DNA of 64,000 nucleotides from Pomphorhynchus laevis (GCA_012934845.2 WNNJ02002998.1:1-64000); one strand, 5' to 3'. Shown: positions 50,601 to 58,284, counted from the stretch's first letter. Notes: a model not told the origin generated them from the letters alone. Program-made: numbers and translations.

Positions 50601-53600
50601 TAAATAAATGTTTATACCTAGACATATACCTTCTATATTATAAATGTTAGTTTTATTAAGAATGAGTCTACCCGGATAAATTTGTTCACTTATTGAATAA
50701 AATTTATTAGTTAAATAAACATAGATCATTAATATATCGAAATAGATATTTCATATCTTTACATAGTTTAGATTTATTTTTTAAACAGTTATGAACAAAT
50801 TTACATTATATAAAATTCAAAAATAAGTCAGCTATAATTCTTTCACTGGAACACCTTTTATTTGTCTAAATATATTTGCCCATACTTTTAAATAATTTTC
50901 ATTTATCAAAATATTTAAAATTTCTAATAATTCAATTTTATCCATAAATTTATATTTATTTGATGGTTTAGTTTTTGTAAGATATGCGTTATAGTTATTA
51001 AAATTTATACATGTATATCTATTTCTGAATACAAGATTATTTTTTCTAACGCTTCTTTAATATCTGCACAACCTAAATTTCTATAAAGCGTACTAAAATC
51101 GTATGTATTTATATTTTGAAAATTTATTCCTTTTGTCTGTTCTAAAAATTCTTTTGTAGAATTAATACTGAAATAGTGTTTTATACCAGTATTAATTTCG
51201 ATTACCTTGCAATATTTTTTTTAAAATGTGCTTTAATTACTTTAAGTATTTTATTCTTATAACAAAGTGGTTTTAATGTACATTTAAAAGAACTACATAT
51301 GAATCTAGGTTTTATTGGATTTTTATGTAATTTTGGATTCCAATATAATATAGATATAGTTTTATTATTTGATTCAATTTTTATACCTTTCTTATCCATT
51401 ATAGAACAATGACTTATAATAATTGTTTCTAAACTTAAATCATTACGTTCATATGTTGCATTCACATTAAAATCATTATAATTAACTTCTTTCATCAGTA
51501 TATCATAATAAAGCTTTTTTGTATATGAAGACAAAGTTATTACTAGCTTTATCAATAGTTGTTATTATATAGTGATCGTATAATTTTGAAATTAAATAAT
51601 GGTAATATTTAATTAGAGAATTAATGTATTTTTAATATATTATTAGAGTTATTAAATATTTAATTACATTAAAAATATAATTTCAGAATAATTTATGCAG
51701 GTACAATTTAATGAAAATCATTCACATTAAAACATTCAAGTATTGATAGGTGATAATAATGTAATTAATATTCGGCTAACCCAGAGATAATGCGGTTTAC
51801 AAACACTATTAAAATACACTTAAGTAAGCGTTAGAAAAATTAATTAATCTTATATTTGGAAATAGATATAAAAATATGTTATAATAATTATAACGCTTAT
51901 CTAAAGAAAATTCAACCATCAAGCAAATATAAATAATGGATAAAATTGAATTAATAGAAGCCTTAAATATTTTGATAAATCAAAATTATTTAAAAGTAGG
52001 ACATTTATATTTAGACAAAAGGTGTTCTAATGGAAGATAATATTAGCCCAATTGTAGCTGACTTATTTTTAAGCTTATTTTAGAATATGAATTTGTTCAT
52101 AACTGTTTAAACATAAATGAAATATATGTTTTGATATATTGAAGATATATGTGTATTTTACTCCAATAATTTTTATTCAATAAGTGAACAAATTTATCCA
52201 AGTAGCCTTATTTTAAATAAAACTTATATTGATGATAAAGAAGGTATATATCTAGATATGAACATTTAATTAGCATCAATTAAAACTACTTTTAATTTAT
52301 ATCGTTCAAATAGAATATTTTGACTGTCCGCGAAAATCTCCTCAGGAGATTTTTGGCGTAAAAATCTCCTGAAAATTTATTCACCCCTAAAATGAAAAAT
52401 TTCAAAGAAAATATAATCAGGAGCAATAAAGGAAAGGAAAAGATAGCTTATGAAGGATATTTCTACAGTATTTTTGGCGTAAAAATCTCCTAAAAATTTA
52501 TTCACCCCTAAAATGAAAATTTTCAAAGAAAATATAATCATATGAATTTAATCATAAAAATATAATCATAAAAATGATACTTGCTTTGAGCTTTGTTCCC
52601 CTTTTTCCCCCTTTCCTTTATTGCTCCTGATTACCTAATTGCTTCACTACCTAAACACTACCTAATAGTGTAGAAATATCTAATAGTGTAGAAATATTTC
52701 TAATAGTGTAGAAATATCCTTCGTAAGCTATCTTTTCCTTTCCTTTATTGCTCCTGATTATATTTTCTTTGAAATTTTTCATTTTAGGGGTGAATAAATT
52801 TCCAGGAGATTTTGACGCCAAAAATCTCATGAGGAGATTTTTGCGCTCAACGACATATTTTAATTTACAAGAAACATATTTTTGAATGAGCATTCATGCA
52901 TACTATATAATATTAAATATAGTACATTAAATACTAAAATTTACTAATCGCGATAATATGATTATGAAAAGTAAAATTAGGCTTCTAAATTGGAATTTTT
53001 TAAATTGATAAAAAACTATATACGCGTTTTTAAAACAAAATATTATTTCTGATAATAACATTAGATTAGAATGTACTTTGTATGTATTTAGCTCCGCTGC
53101 TATCCATGTTGGGCTGAAAAATAGTATCCGTAACCCTCATAACCTAGCGGTTTCTTCAGATGACCCCCAATCTTTATTCTAATATATGACATTAATCTGT
53201 TCAAAATGATACTGAGTTAAAAAATTATTTTTAAGGATAAGATATTTTATGTTTAAATGTAAGCACTCAAGTTCTCAATTATACATGTAAAGTCCTTAAT
53301 AATATATGAGTTTTTCTTTGAATATATAAATGTGCTTTTATCAGTTAGCTGATCTGATTTCTATAAATGCTTCATAGTCATTTGTATTAAATTTCGAATA
53401 TAAAAAGTTTTTATATCAGATGTCTCCATTAGAAATTTTAACAAAATAGAAACAACAACGTCAATGTCAAAGAGGCCAAAACTATCTAGATTTTTCTTCG
53501 TCAACAATCCACAAATAATGTGTATGCTTATATCCTTACTTGTTTTCTTAATGGCCGTTTTCAAATCTTCGGCAAAGCGTTCTCCATAGTTTCCGCTTTC

Positions 53601-56600
53601 TTTTACAATAGCAATATAAGTCCATTTGAGAGTACTGATAATTTTAGCCATTACCGAGGCTTGCATATCGTCAGCTGGTACGGTTCGAGAAAAATAGTTG
53701 AACTTTATCCTGTTTGATAGTTCAGAACTTGTACTTGAATAACTTATTTGTGGGATCTAATCGGATAAAATATAGATCATTCTTAGCAAATACCTGCGTG
53801 CATTTTTTAAAATTTACACTAGAACGATGTGCTTCGTTGACTATAGACTAGTCAACGAAGCTAGGTTACTCGTATGATTTACAAATAACCGTTTGTAAAT
53901 CAATGTAGGTTATAAAAACGAAGTTAATTTTCGAAGCAATAACCCGACATGCTGGGTAATTAACAAGTGCTTAATGTATTTACTTTTACTTTATTCAGTT
54001 GTAATAAAAATTTATAATTGATATTTAGATACATTCAAATTCGTTAGATATTTTATTGATAACCAATAAAATATATAAATTTAAAAACAGTAAATGTTTT
54101 ATATATTTGGCAATAAAATTAAAATAATGGGAAACATCTATATTAATGTCTGTATCAATAATATCAGTTAACTTGGTTCACGTATTTTGAACTATATATA
54201 AATTTACAAAAGTACATATTTGACATTTATATTATTGGTAATACAAATATTATGCGGGTAAACGATGTTTGCGTCTTGTTTAAATTATAAATGCATTTTA
54301 TGAATACATTATCAAGATTTAGCCTATCGCTATTGGATATAAATTGTTTTTCTATTACACATATTTGTTCATAATGCAAACAGTTATATGTATTTTGTGT
54401 ATATATTTGTTTATACTATAAACATATAGTTGTTTATACTATAAACAAATATATGGTTATATGCTTTTATATATGTTTATATCCATAAACAAAATATTGT
54501 TAGATGATTATTTGTTTGTACGATTAATAAATATGCATATGTGCAGCCAGGCGAAAAATATCACTTTCACTATGTCATACTTCCTCTGCTTGAATTCGCT
54601 TAAGTGAATAGTTCGCAAACTTTGGTCATTGGACATTACAACAAAACCATTAATATATCTGTGTATGTTGTATGCTATTGTCTTATCAAAAATAAATAGT
54701 TCTATAAAAAATAATAATCAAATGATTGCTTAATTTATAAACGTAAAAATGTCCTGGTTGTTATCATTTTTCGTTGTTAGCATACAGAGAAAGAAATATT
54801 TCGGTTATTTCATGATAATTATGTGCTAAATGGCGATAAGATTCTAAACTACAACATCACTTAACAACTTAATACGAAAAAGTTTATGAAATATTAAAAT
54901 AGAACCAGGTAGGAATCCAATAATACTTTTCAAATCAGATGTATCGGGTCAACATCAATCAAACCGCCAAATTGGACCCCAAGGAAGAAGACAAAAGCGT
55001 GATATTTTTGAGCATAATTTTCAGGTTCATCGTTGTGCGTTCAGGCAATAAGAATAAACTCGAAAGTCCATCTTAATGAAAATTTATTTATTTTATAGTA
55101 ATAAAATCACTACTAATTAAAAACTATACTAAATGTTGATTAATTTAGATTACTATTTAAATAGCTTTTTGTATTTATTGAAATAACTGCTATATTTTAA
55201 GGATTATTTCAAAACAGTAAAATATTTGATTACAAAAATTTTGTTCTAAGATAAAGATATTTCCATTTAAAAATTTTAGTATAACACAAAAAATATGTAG
55301 CTACAGTTTAGTGATCTGAATTATTTCAGCTTTATTAAAAAAATAGTATTTTTAATAATTAATATATACAAATTTGTTATTTAACTTAAAGGTCTAAATA
55401 TTCCATTTGTTTATAAACATTTTGAAGGTAATACTATCATATTATAATAATGTTTATTTGATAATTAACTTATAATATTTGTATTAACTGTTTATTATTA
55501 CAAATATTCGATAAGGAATGTTCTTAAATTAAGCCCCGACGAATTAATTGTTTATAAGCTCTTAATAATTCTTTATTGTTTGCTGATAATATATAATAAT
55601 ATTTACTTGAATGCTATGTAATTTATCCAGATGGCTAAATTCTCAATAAAACTGATAATATTTATAATTAAATATATAATTTTAATATTAAATTATTGAT
55701 ATTAAAATTTATTAATATTTAATAATAAATTATTCATTAATAATTTATCAAATGATTTATTAATTATTAATAAGTTATTAAAATAATTTATTATTAATAA
55801 ATAATTTATTATAATACATTATTAATATTTAATATTAAATTATTTGAATATTCAATTAAAAAATAGCACATACAGCAATGCATCCGGTGTAAATAAAACT
55901 AATTTATAAAATTGTAACTTTAATAATTTCTAATTATATTATGAAGAGAAAATTATACAGTTTATGTATGCTATCTGCTGACAAGTCTCGGTATGCTGGA
56001 ATCAAAATGAAATGGAAATGAAATGGAAACGTACAATGAGATGGCAAGTGTATGAATAATATTGCTTTATCCAAAATCACTAAAATAATTTAATCAGCAC
56101 ATATTTAAAACTAAGGTATTATTAAAATAAAATTAAACAGAAAATCGTAAATTATATAAATCAAAAAGACATGATATAGTTTGATTGAAAATATATTTAA
56201 ACTCTTAAGCTGAAAATTTTTATGGATAGTAAATATTATACTATGTATCAACTTTATGGGTTCATACTGTCACTAGCGAACAACATCTCATCAGTAAATA
56301 GTGTCTCTCACTGACTAGCCAAAAAGTAAGTGACCAGTAAATGCTTTACTCGAGTAAAGCATTTTTCTCGAGTACTACGTTATTTGAATCAGAATTACGT
56401 TATTTAAAAATAGGAATGTATATATCTAGATATAAACATTAAATTAATATCAATAAAAACTTCCTTTAATTTATATCGTAAAGATTATATATTTACAAGA
56501 AACATATTTTTGTATAAGCATTCATGCAAAATCATTTAAATAATTTAATAGATGTATATTTTAAACTAGGTAACTATAAATATAAAATAAAACAGAAAAT

Positions 56601-58083
56601 AGTAAAATATATAAATCATCAAAATAATTTTAAAAATAAATTTTAAATCTGAAGTGGAAATTTGTTATGGATAGTAAATAATATATTATGTGTTAGAATA
56701 AGGTATTGTGCAAGATAATAATTACATTATATCAGAGAAAGTACCTCTTTATTATGTATTTGATCCTGCTGCAATGTTAGACGGAGAAATAAGGCAAGAA
56801 ACTTGATTACATAGCACATCTTTTATATTAAATAATTCATAATTCTAATAAATTGTATATTTTTAATTAATCAATTCAGAAAAATTGAACTTTTGAAAAT
56901 TCGTACCTTATATCAATCTAAGTTATATAAAATCTTAAGATTAAAATATTTATTTTTAAATTTATATATAGTACCAAATACGTAGACTTAGTTAGCTGAT
57001 TGAATTCGTGCAACCAATTACTCTTTTCTTACAGGCATGTAAATGTGAAGCATTATGTAGCCTTGTGAAAATATTGTCCATTCATCAGTAAATAGTGTCT
57101 CTCACTGACTAGCCAAAAAGTAAGTGACCAGTAAATACTCACCAATGACAAAGATTACATCAGATAAATAAGCCGTTTAGAATGCACTATTTACTAATTA
57201 AAAAGAATATTTTCCTTTCTTAAATCATTTGCTGTAAATGAGATAAAAACGAGGTGACGTCTTTTACAAAATGTTATTAATTTAAAAATATAGTGGTATG
57301 ATTAGAAGGAACAGTTGACGAACTTTATATAAAGATAAACCATATGCTTTCGACACGTTTTGCAATGCCACAATTTTAAAGCCTACTAATATATCTAAAC
57401 CGATTAATGGTATGAATTTTAAAATTCAATCTGAAATTAGCGTGCTTTGCACATGTGTCTCAATGTTGTAATTTTAATTATATTAATTATTTACTTACTT
57501 GGGCCATTCTAAATATATGAGAGGTGGCAACTGTCACTTCGGAAGATGCGCCGCCGATAACGGCCACGATTTCTTTTTGATTTCTGGCATCAGTATAGTT
57601 GAATTTACCATTCTTCTTCGAACAAAATGGACTATCGTTGTTTTCAACAATACAGGTTTTATCTTTTAGCTTAGTCATAGCAAATCGAATTGCTGCATCA
57701 ACTCCGAACGAATCGAAATCGCAGGTATCGTAAATAATAGCTCCATACTGATTCTTTGACTTTGCAAGTACATTTGATATATTCACCAGTAAATCTTTTC
57801 TGCGATTTAGCACGTGAAGAGCAAACATCATTGCTTCAAGACGTTGAATACCTCGACCCGATTTAACTTTACCACAGCGACCATCGACGCTGTATGGGCT
57901 TTGGTGTACAGGAAATAATCCTCCAAGGTATATATCACCGGGTACATGAATATACCATTCTCTATTATGTGAATCATTGTCTTTCGCATATGCATGCAAA
58001 CAATTAAAACAAAAGAGAATAACATGCAGAACAAATAAGCTGTTTGTTTGAAAAACACTATTAGATCTGTATTTTAAGTTCAT
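23006..58083 (-). CDS. mGluR: metabotropic glutamate receptor, group II-like, nine exons, complete
   Basis: A class C G-protein-coupled receptor: an outer Venus-flytrap domain binds an amino-acid ligand and a 7-helix domain signals through G proteins. The exons 58083-57499, 53756-53540, 46869-46728, 38904-38750, 35026-34850, 30663-30472, 28271-28127, 26710-25690 and 23644-23006 join in phase into 1,090 codons plus stop. Residues 1-33 look like a signal peptide. The ligand domain covers about 45-560, the Cys-rich linker about 570-630 and the seven helices about 635-905, followed by a 185-residue cytoplasmic tail. The helix region (NTPIIKASARELCYVLI, KTNRISRIF, ENFNEAKYIGFTMY) is closest to mGluR2/3. 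Pocket residues Arg77, Arg81, Thr204, Tyr252 and Asp336 are kept, but Phe439 replaces the side-chain-binding Lys (Lys377 of mGluR2). The ligand may therefore not be plain glutamate. Confidence 0.93.
24050..24290 (-). repeat. array B relative (truncated, receptor intron 8)
   Basis: Shares the hairpin module GCTAGRTCACACRAGGTGA with array B. On the minus strand TGATTT pairs with AAATCA where array B has TGGTTTTC with GAAAGTCA, so pairing survives sequence change. The hammerhead segment itself is not recognisable. Confidence 0.5.
25115..25345 (+). mobile_element. Naiad-like PLE 3' tail relic with pseudoknot motif
   Basis: The tail type TCAGAGGAAATACGTCAT...GGCCGAAACCTGATAGC also follows reverse transcriptase relics at 36.6 and 56.7 kb. 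GGCC (25255-25258) can pair with GGCC (25285-25288), and CTGCTATG (25260-25267) with CATAGCAG (25301-25308); the two pairs interleave. Confidence 0.65.
25690..26710 (-). CDS. mGluR: mGluR exon 8: Cys-rich linker and helices 1 to 6
   Basis: 340 whole codons. It encodes the Cys-rich domain (CQQECPPG, CCWTCKPC, CVECTGE), then six membrane segments. Intracellular loop 3 reads YAFKTRKIPENFNEAKYIG, the most conserved class C signature. The donor is GTACGT at 25689; the open frame continues beyond it into the intron. Confidence 0.95.
27185..27570. repeat. pair of foldback elements with hammerhead cores (receptor intron 7)
   Basis: Two copies begin ATAATTATTGGAGCTGGATC at about 27201 and 27389. The second folds back on itself at about 27478. 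Confidence 0.8.
27438..27467 (-). ncRNA. hammerhead core (foldback arm)
   Basis: Minus strand: CTGAAGA-T-GCTAAC-loop-GTTAGC-GAAA. Stem II is six perfect pairs. Stem I and III are A/T-rich and weak. It lies in the sense strand of receptor intron 7. The mirror copy on the plus strand (27490-27519) ends GAAG. Confidence 0.65.
28127..28271 (-). CDS. mGluR: mGluR exon 7
   Basis: Encodes MSGREVRFDSVGNG, SYDIFQYQYD and YKKIGSYQ, the end of the ligand domain (family F...GDG.G.Y....Y.......KVG.W). Acceptor ATTTGCAG; donor GTAGTA at 28126. Confidence 0.9.
29349..29422 (+). ncRNA. family F permuted hammerhead, copy 1
   Basis: Order: GGACC-GAAA-CAC (29349-29360), TCACTG-CTGATGA-GGCCC (29378-29395), GTGTA-CAGTGA (29412-29422). 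Stem I TCACTG/CAGTGA is 6 perfect pairs; stem III ACAC/GTGT is 4; stem II GGCCC/GGACC has 4 of 5. The cleavage triplet is GTA. Both core strands are perfect. Confidence 0.65.
29719..29791 (+). ncRNA. family F permuted hammerhead, copy 2 (damaged core)
   Basis: Same order. The core reads CTAATGA, GAAA is intact and stem III ACAC/GTGT is kept. Confidence 0.5.
30472..30663 (-). CDS. mGluR: mGluR exon 6
   Basis: Encodes EHSAEPWLHSQESFVHFVID, then AVFATAIAI and KYLQDEIRNVSFT. Aligned with the family QESK..FVVNAVYAMAHAL block, the Lys that holds the distal carboxylate of glutamate is Phe439 here. Acceptor GTAAAG before 30663; donor GTAAGA at 30471. Confidence 0.9.
30852..30879 (-). ncRNA. hammerhead core relic (receptor intron 5)
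   Basis: Minus strand CTGGAGA-T-GATTG-loop-CAATC-GAAA. Stem II differs fully from the 27.4-kb copy but still pairs. One core change (A to G). Confidence 0.5.
31250..31400 (-). mobile_element. Naiad-like PLE 3' tail relic with perfect pseudoknot arms
   Basis: Minus strand order: GGCCCC (31340-31335), CTGCTATGTT (31333-31324), GGGGCC (31311-31306), GAAACCTGAT, AACATAGCAG (31295-31286). Arms of 6 and 10 bp pair perfectly and interleave, an H-type pseudoknot. Confidence 0.65.
32191..32278 (-). ncRNA. family E permuted hammerhead, copy 3
   Basis: GGCAATC-GAAA, then CTGATGA (32244-32238), then GGTCGTC-TAGAA. An added segment of about 16 bases separates the last two strands. Confidence 0.5.
32790..32876 (+). 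ncRNA. family E permuted hammerhead, copy 4
   Basis: GGCAACC-GAAA (32797-32800), TTCTA-CTGATGA (32824-32830)-GTGTTGCC, GTCGTC-TAGAA (32866-32876). Stem III is shortened to ACGAC/GTCGT. Confidence 0.55.
33073..33121 (-). ncRNA. array D hammerhead, inverted unit (changed core)
   Basis: CTGCAA-CTGGTGA-GGCTTTTCAAAGCC-GAAA-CGGTATGCCGTC-TTGTAG on the minus strand. One core position differs (A to G); it is in sense orientation in receptor intron 5. Confidence 0.6.
33315..33581 (+). mobile_element. internally deleted RTE-type LINE (SINE-like), with target duplication
   Basis: The 5' end AACTCCGCCATGGCCGG is joined to the 3' end found in the 48-kb RTE copy (CTCCGTAACGAAGCGGAACA), leaving only about 267 bp. 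ATAGTATGTTTTT occurs on both sides (33302-33314 and 33582-33594), a 13-bp target-site duplication inside array D. Confidence 0.8.
33616..33664 (+). ncRNA. array D hammerhead (changed core)
   Basis: CAGCAA-CTGATGG-stem II GGCTT/AAGCC-GAAA-stem III-GTC-TTGCAG. The last core base is G. Confidence 0.6.
33965..34013 (+). ncRNA. array D hammerhead (all conserved bases)
   Basis: Stem I CTGCAA (33965-33970) with TTGCAG (34008-34013); core CTGATGA 33971-33977; stem II GGCT/AGCC; GAAA 33992-33995; stem III ACGG/CCGT with loop TATG; triplet GTA ending at 34007. The best textbook type I hammerhead in the window. Confidence 0.92.
34311..34359 (+). ncRNA. array D hammerhead, last unit
   Basis: As the previous copy, with core CTGATGA at 34317-34323 and GAAA at 34338-34341. 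One mismatch in stem II. Confidence 0.85.
34850..35026 (-). CDS. mGluR: mGluR exon 5
   Basis: Encodes FDNYFRQLDPY, NPWFKEYWEEEYKCKI and a hydrophilic stretch ending CS. It matches mGluR3 F..YFQSLNPY...NPWF..FWE..F.C. Acceptor TTTCTTTCAG; donor GTTATT at 34849. Confidence 0.92.
35760..36830 (+). mobile_element. Naiad-like PLE relic: reverse transcriptase and 3' tail
   Basis: Pieces FCTLYTNLDLADIK (motif A), GIPMGVNSCQIIADLFLSYI (motif B), RYIDDI (motif C), then SEQIYPGSLIL, IYLDMSI and LYRK, and downstream FKFTRNIFLHEHSCIPYNIK. This run of motifs is that of the PLE lineage with GIPMG and IYP blocks common in cnidarians and other invertebrates, which I take to be Naiad. The relic is broken in several places. 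Its tail (36690-36830) matches that at 25.2 kb. Confidence 0.75.
37672..37880. repeat. foldback element with internal 21-bp tandem repeat
   Basis: Arms of about 75 bp (CAATAGCTGCTGCTATC and its inverse) flank three direct repeats of AATAAAACTATACTAGAAT. The same 21-mer occurs once at about 35562. Confidence 0.75.
38750..38904 (-). CDS. mGluR: mGluR exon 4
   Basis: Encodes KLLKYTTLMNLTNRWIWVSS, then DAWGYKKF and AITIAPTKYRVQ. This is the family WV.SD.WG block with the ligand-contact Asp336. Acceptor TTATTTATAG; donor GTAGGC at 38749. Confidence 0.9.
39745..39935 (+). mobile_element. tRNA-derived SINE carrying a permuted hammerhead (receptor intron 3)
   Basis: The tRNA-like head at about 39754-39826 has CTTAGTGGATG (box A-like) and GTTCAAATCC (box B), so RNA polymerase III transcription is plausible. 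The family F ribozyme motif follows directly. The head is too diverged to be a working tRNA. Confidence 0.7.
39847..39921 (+). ncRNA. family F permuted hammerhead, copy 3
   Basis: GGGTC-GAAA-CGT (39847-39858), CAGCAG-CTGATGA-AACCC (39876-39893), CGTC-CTGCTG (39912-39921). Stem I CAGCAG/CTGCTG has 6 perfect pairs, stem II ACCC/GGGT 4, stem III ACG/CGT 3. All stems differ in sequence from the 29.3-kb copy while pairing is kept. The triplet is GTC. Confidence 0.65.
41036..41105 (+). mobile_element. RTE-type LINE 5' fragment
   Basis: AACTCCGCCATGGCCGGTC and the following 50 bp match the 5' end at 33.3 kb. It is joined directly to array C. Confidence 0.65.
41112..41170 (-). ncRNA. array C hammerhead part, inverted
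   Basis: Minus strand CTGATGA (41140-41134), stem II, GAAA (41119-41116), CGGC. Its cleavage strand lies across the fold. Confidence 0.55.
41469..41545 (+). ncRNA. array C hammerhead (all conserved bases)
   Basis: Stem III GCCGT (41469-41473) with ACGGC (41541-41545); triplet GTC ending at 41474; stem I TGCTAGT with ACTGGCA (41475-41481 and 41510-41516); core CTGATGA 41517-41523; stem II GTCAT/ATGAC; GAAA 41538-41541. Here stem III is open, so this is a different circular permutation (type III) from arrays A, B and D. Confidence 0.9.
41776..41851 (+). ncRNA. array C hammerhead (GAAA lost)
   Basis: Same layout, but GAAA reads TAAA and stem III is weakened. Probably inactive. Confidence 0.6.
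42082..42155 (+). ncRNA. array C hammerhead, last unit
   Basis: ACCGTC, core CTGATGA 42127-42133, stem II GTCGT/ATGAC (wobble), GAAA 42148-42151, CGGC. Core intact. Confidence 0.82.
42240..43100. other. AT-rich intron DNA, nothing recognised
   Basis: No coding or structured element that I can support. Confidence 0.4.
43100..46300 (+). mobile_element. Jockey-like LINE, second copy (receptor intron 3)
   Basis: Same family as 5885-9690, opposite orientation. ORF1 (43234-43798), endonuclease (43885-44380), linker (44384-44780), reverse transcriptase (45013-46000) and 3' end with ACCTGAGGCC at about 46261. Several frame breaks. The reverse transcriptase keeps DLRPISIQNFL and VIFLDFAAFD, while its active-site block is altered relative to the YADDT of the other copy. 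Confidence 0.8.
46728..46869 (-). CDS. mGluR: mGluR exon 3
   Basis: 142 bases, too short and split for simple frame detection. It encodes VCIATDKTIPSADDE, VLEEL and VRVIVVFAQEDVV, matching the family CIA....IP...F and ARVVVLF segments. Acceptor TTATTATCAG; donor GTATTA at 46727. Confidence 0.9.
47040..47068 (-). ncRNA. hammerhead core, left arm
   Basis: Minus strand CTGATGA-T-GATTCC-loop-GGAATC-GAAA. The core is perfect with six pairs in stem II. Confidence 0.65.
47565..47593 (+). ncRNA. hammerhead core, right arm
   Basis: CTGATGA (47565-47571)-T-GATTCC-GAACT-GGAATC-GAAA (47590-47593), followed by an A/T hairpin AAAATTT/AAATTTT. Confidence 0.65.
48289..49990 (-). mobile_element. RTE-type LINE, 5'-truncated, broken (receptor intron 2)
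   Basis: The minus strand encodes WLWTEEVKEAVKEKKKYHDF near 49,930 (linker between endonuclease and reverse transcriptase). Reverse transcriptase pieces follow, and the C-terminal ARLQWFGHVI...GRPKLRWLD block typical of RTE elements lies near 48,420-48,540. The 3' end is CTCCGTAACGAAGCGGAACA plus an A/G-rich tail. It interrupts a Naiad-like tail (48170-48288 and 50030-50300). Confidence 0.75.
50480..51560 (-). mobile_element. Naiad-like PLE relic (reverse transcriptase)
   Basis: Minus strand: YWNPKLHKNPIKPRFICSSF (51202-51555), the LPKxHK and SRFI.SS.C blocks, and SEQIYPGRLIL with FNLYRK (50526-50729). The same family as 35.8 kb, in opposite orientation, broken repeatedly. Confidence 0.7.
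51830..52960 (+). mobile_element. Naiad-like PLE relic split by a foldback insertion
   Basis: Relics of the GIPMG and SEQIYP blocks and the tail segment YKKHIF...EHSCI are recognisable; heavily decayed. The 3' tail continues at about 53035-53180. Exon 2 of the receptor lies a few hundred bases beyond. Confidence 0.6.
52320..52855. repeat. foldback element inserted in the PLE relic
   Basis: Ends GCGAAAATCTCCTCAGGAG and its inverse; arms of about 150 bp sharing TTTATTCACCCCTAAAATGA. ATATTTT sits at both insertion edges, a likely short target duplication. Confidence 0.75.
53540..53756 (-). CDS. mGluR: mGluR exon 2
   Basis: Acceptor TTAG before 53756. It encodes IPQISYSSTSSELS, YFSRTVPADDMQA, WTYIAIV and SGNYGERF. 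The exon must stop at the GTAAGG donor (53539). The open frame runs on to 53361, but that tail is intron: only the early donor leaves one base, which completes an Asn codon with exon 3. Confidence 0.92.
53820..53860. repeat. short hairpin
   Basis: CTTCGTTGACT and AGTCAACGAAG face each other across 6 bases just upstream of receptor exon 2. Confidence 0.6.
53870..56090. other. AT-rich intron DNA, nothing recognised
   Basis: Receptor intron 1. A short TTTATACTATAAACA imperfect repeat lies near 54,400. No gene is seen. Confidence 0.4.
56090..56840 (+). mobile_element. Naiad-like PLE relic and tail
   Basis: Fragments LYRKDYIFTRNIFLYKHSC and the KLGNYKYKIK segment, followed by the family tail at about 56640-56840. 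The direct-repeat insertion interrupts it. Strongly decayed. Confidence 0.55.
56288..56345. repeat. direct repeat, copy 1 (about 57 bp)
   Basis: TCATCAGTAAATAGTGTCTC and the next 37 bases recur exactly at 57082-57138, about 794 bp away. Confidence 0.85.
57082..57138. repeat. direct repeat, copy 2
   Basis: Exact match to 56288-56345. Confidence 0.85.
57183..57330. repeat. inverted repeat, left copy
   Basis: About 145 bp matching the reverse complement of 61215-61345, including AATATAGTGGTATGATTAGA. The pair brackets receptor exon 1 and the fossils to its right. Confidence 0.75.
57499..58083 (-). CDS. mGluR: mGluR exon 1: signal peptide and first lobe of ligand domain
   Basis: Starts at ATG 58083-58081. 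It encodes a hydrophobic leader (SLFVLHVILFCFNCL), then GDIYLGGLFPVH, GRGIQRLEAM with both family arginines (77, 81), and IGGASSEVT. The donor GTAAGT begins at 57498, after 195 whole codons. The exon joins as FRMAQ|IPQISY, matching the family LFQIPQISY. Confidence 0.93.
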
Positions 58084-58255
58084 ATAACAGAATCCAATAT
58101 ATTATCCGATTCTTTAATTGCTTATTCAATTTCCCGCTTTGCTGATGATACTACAAAATATATTAATTTTGAAGTTCCTATAAAGAAAATAGAGAGAGAA
58201 TAACTGTATCGATAAGCAAATCCACTATTGATATTATTTTTTAAAATTACTCACT

Positions 58256-58284
58256 TTTCGATAGCTGACTGCTATCATCATTAG
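58256..58284 (-). ncRNA. hammerhead core relic upstream of the receptor
   Basis: Minus strand CTAATGA-T-GATAGC-AGTCA-GCTATC-GAAA. Six-pair stem II with its own sequence; one core change (G to A). Confidence 0.55.

Noticed and set aside
53361-53539. Continuation of receptor exon 2 as coding sequence to the stop at 53361
   Set aside because: The stretch is open, but exon 3 supplies the matching ligand-domain segment, and only the GTAAGG donor at 53539 gives the right phase.
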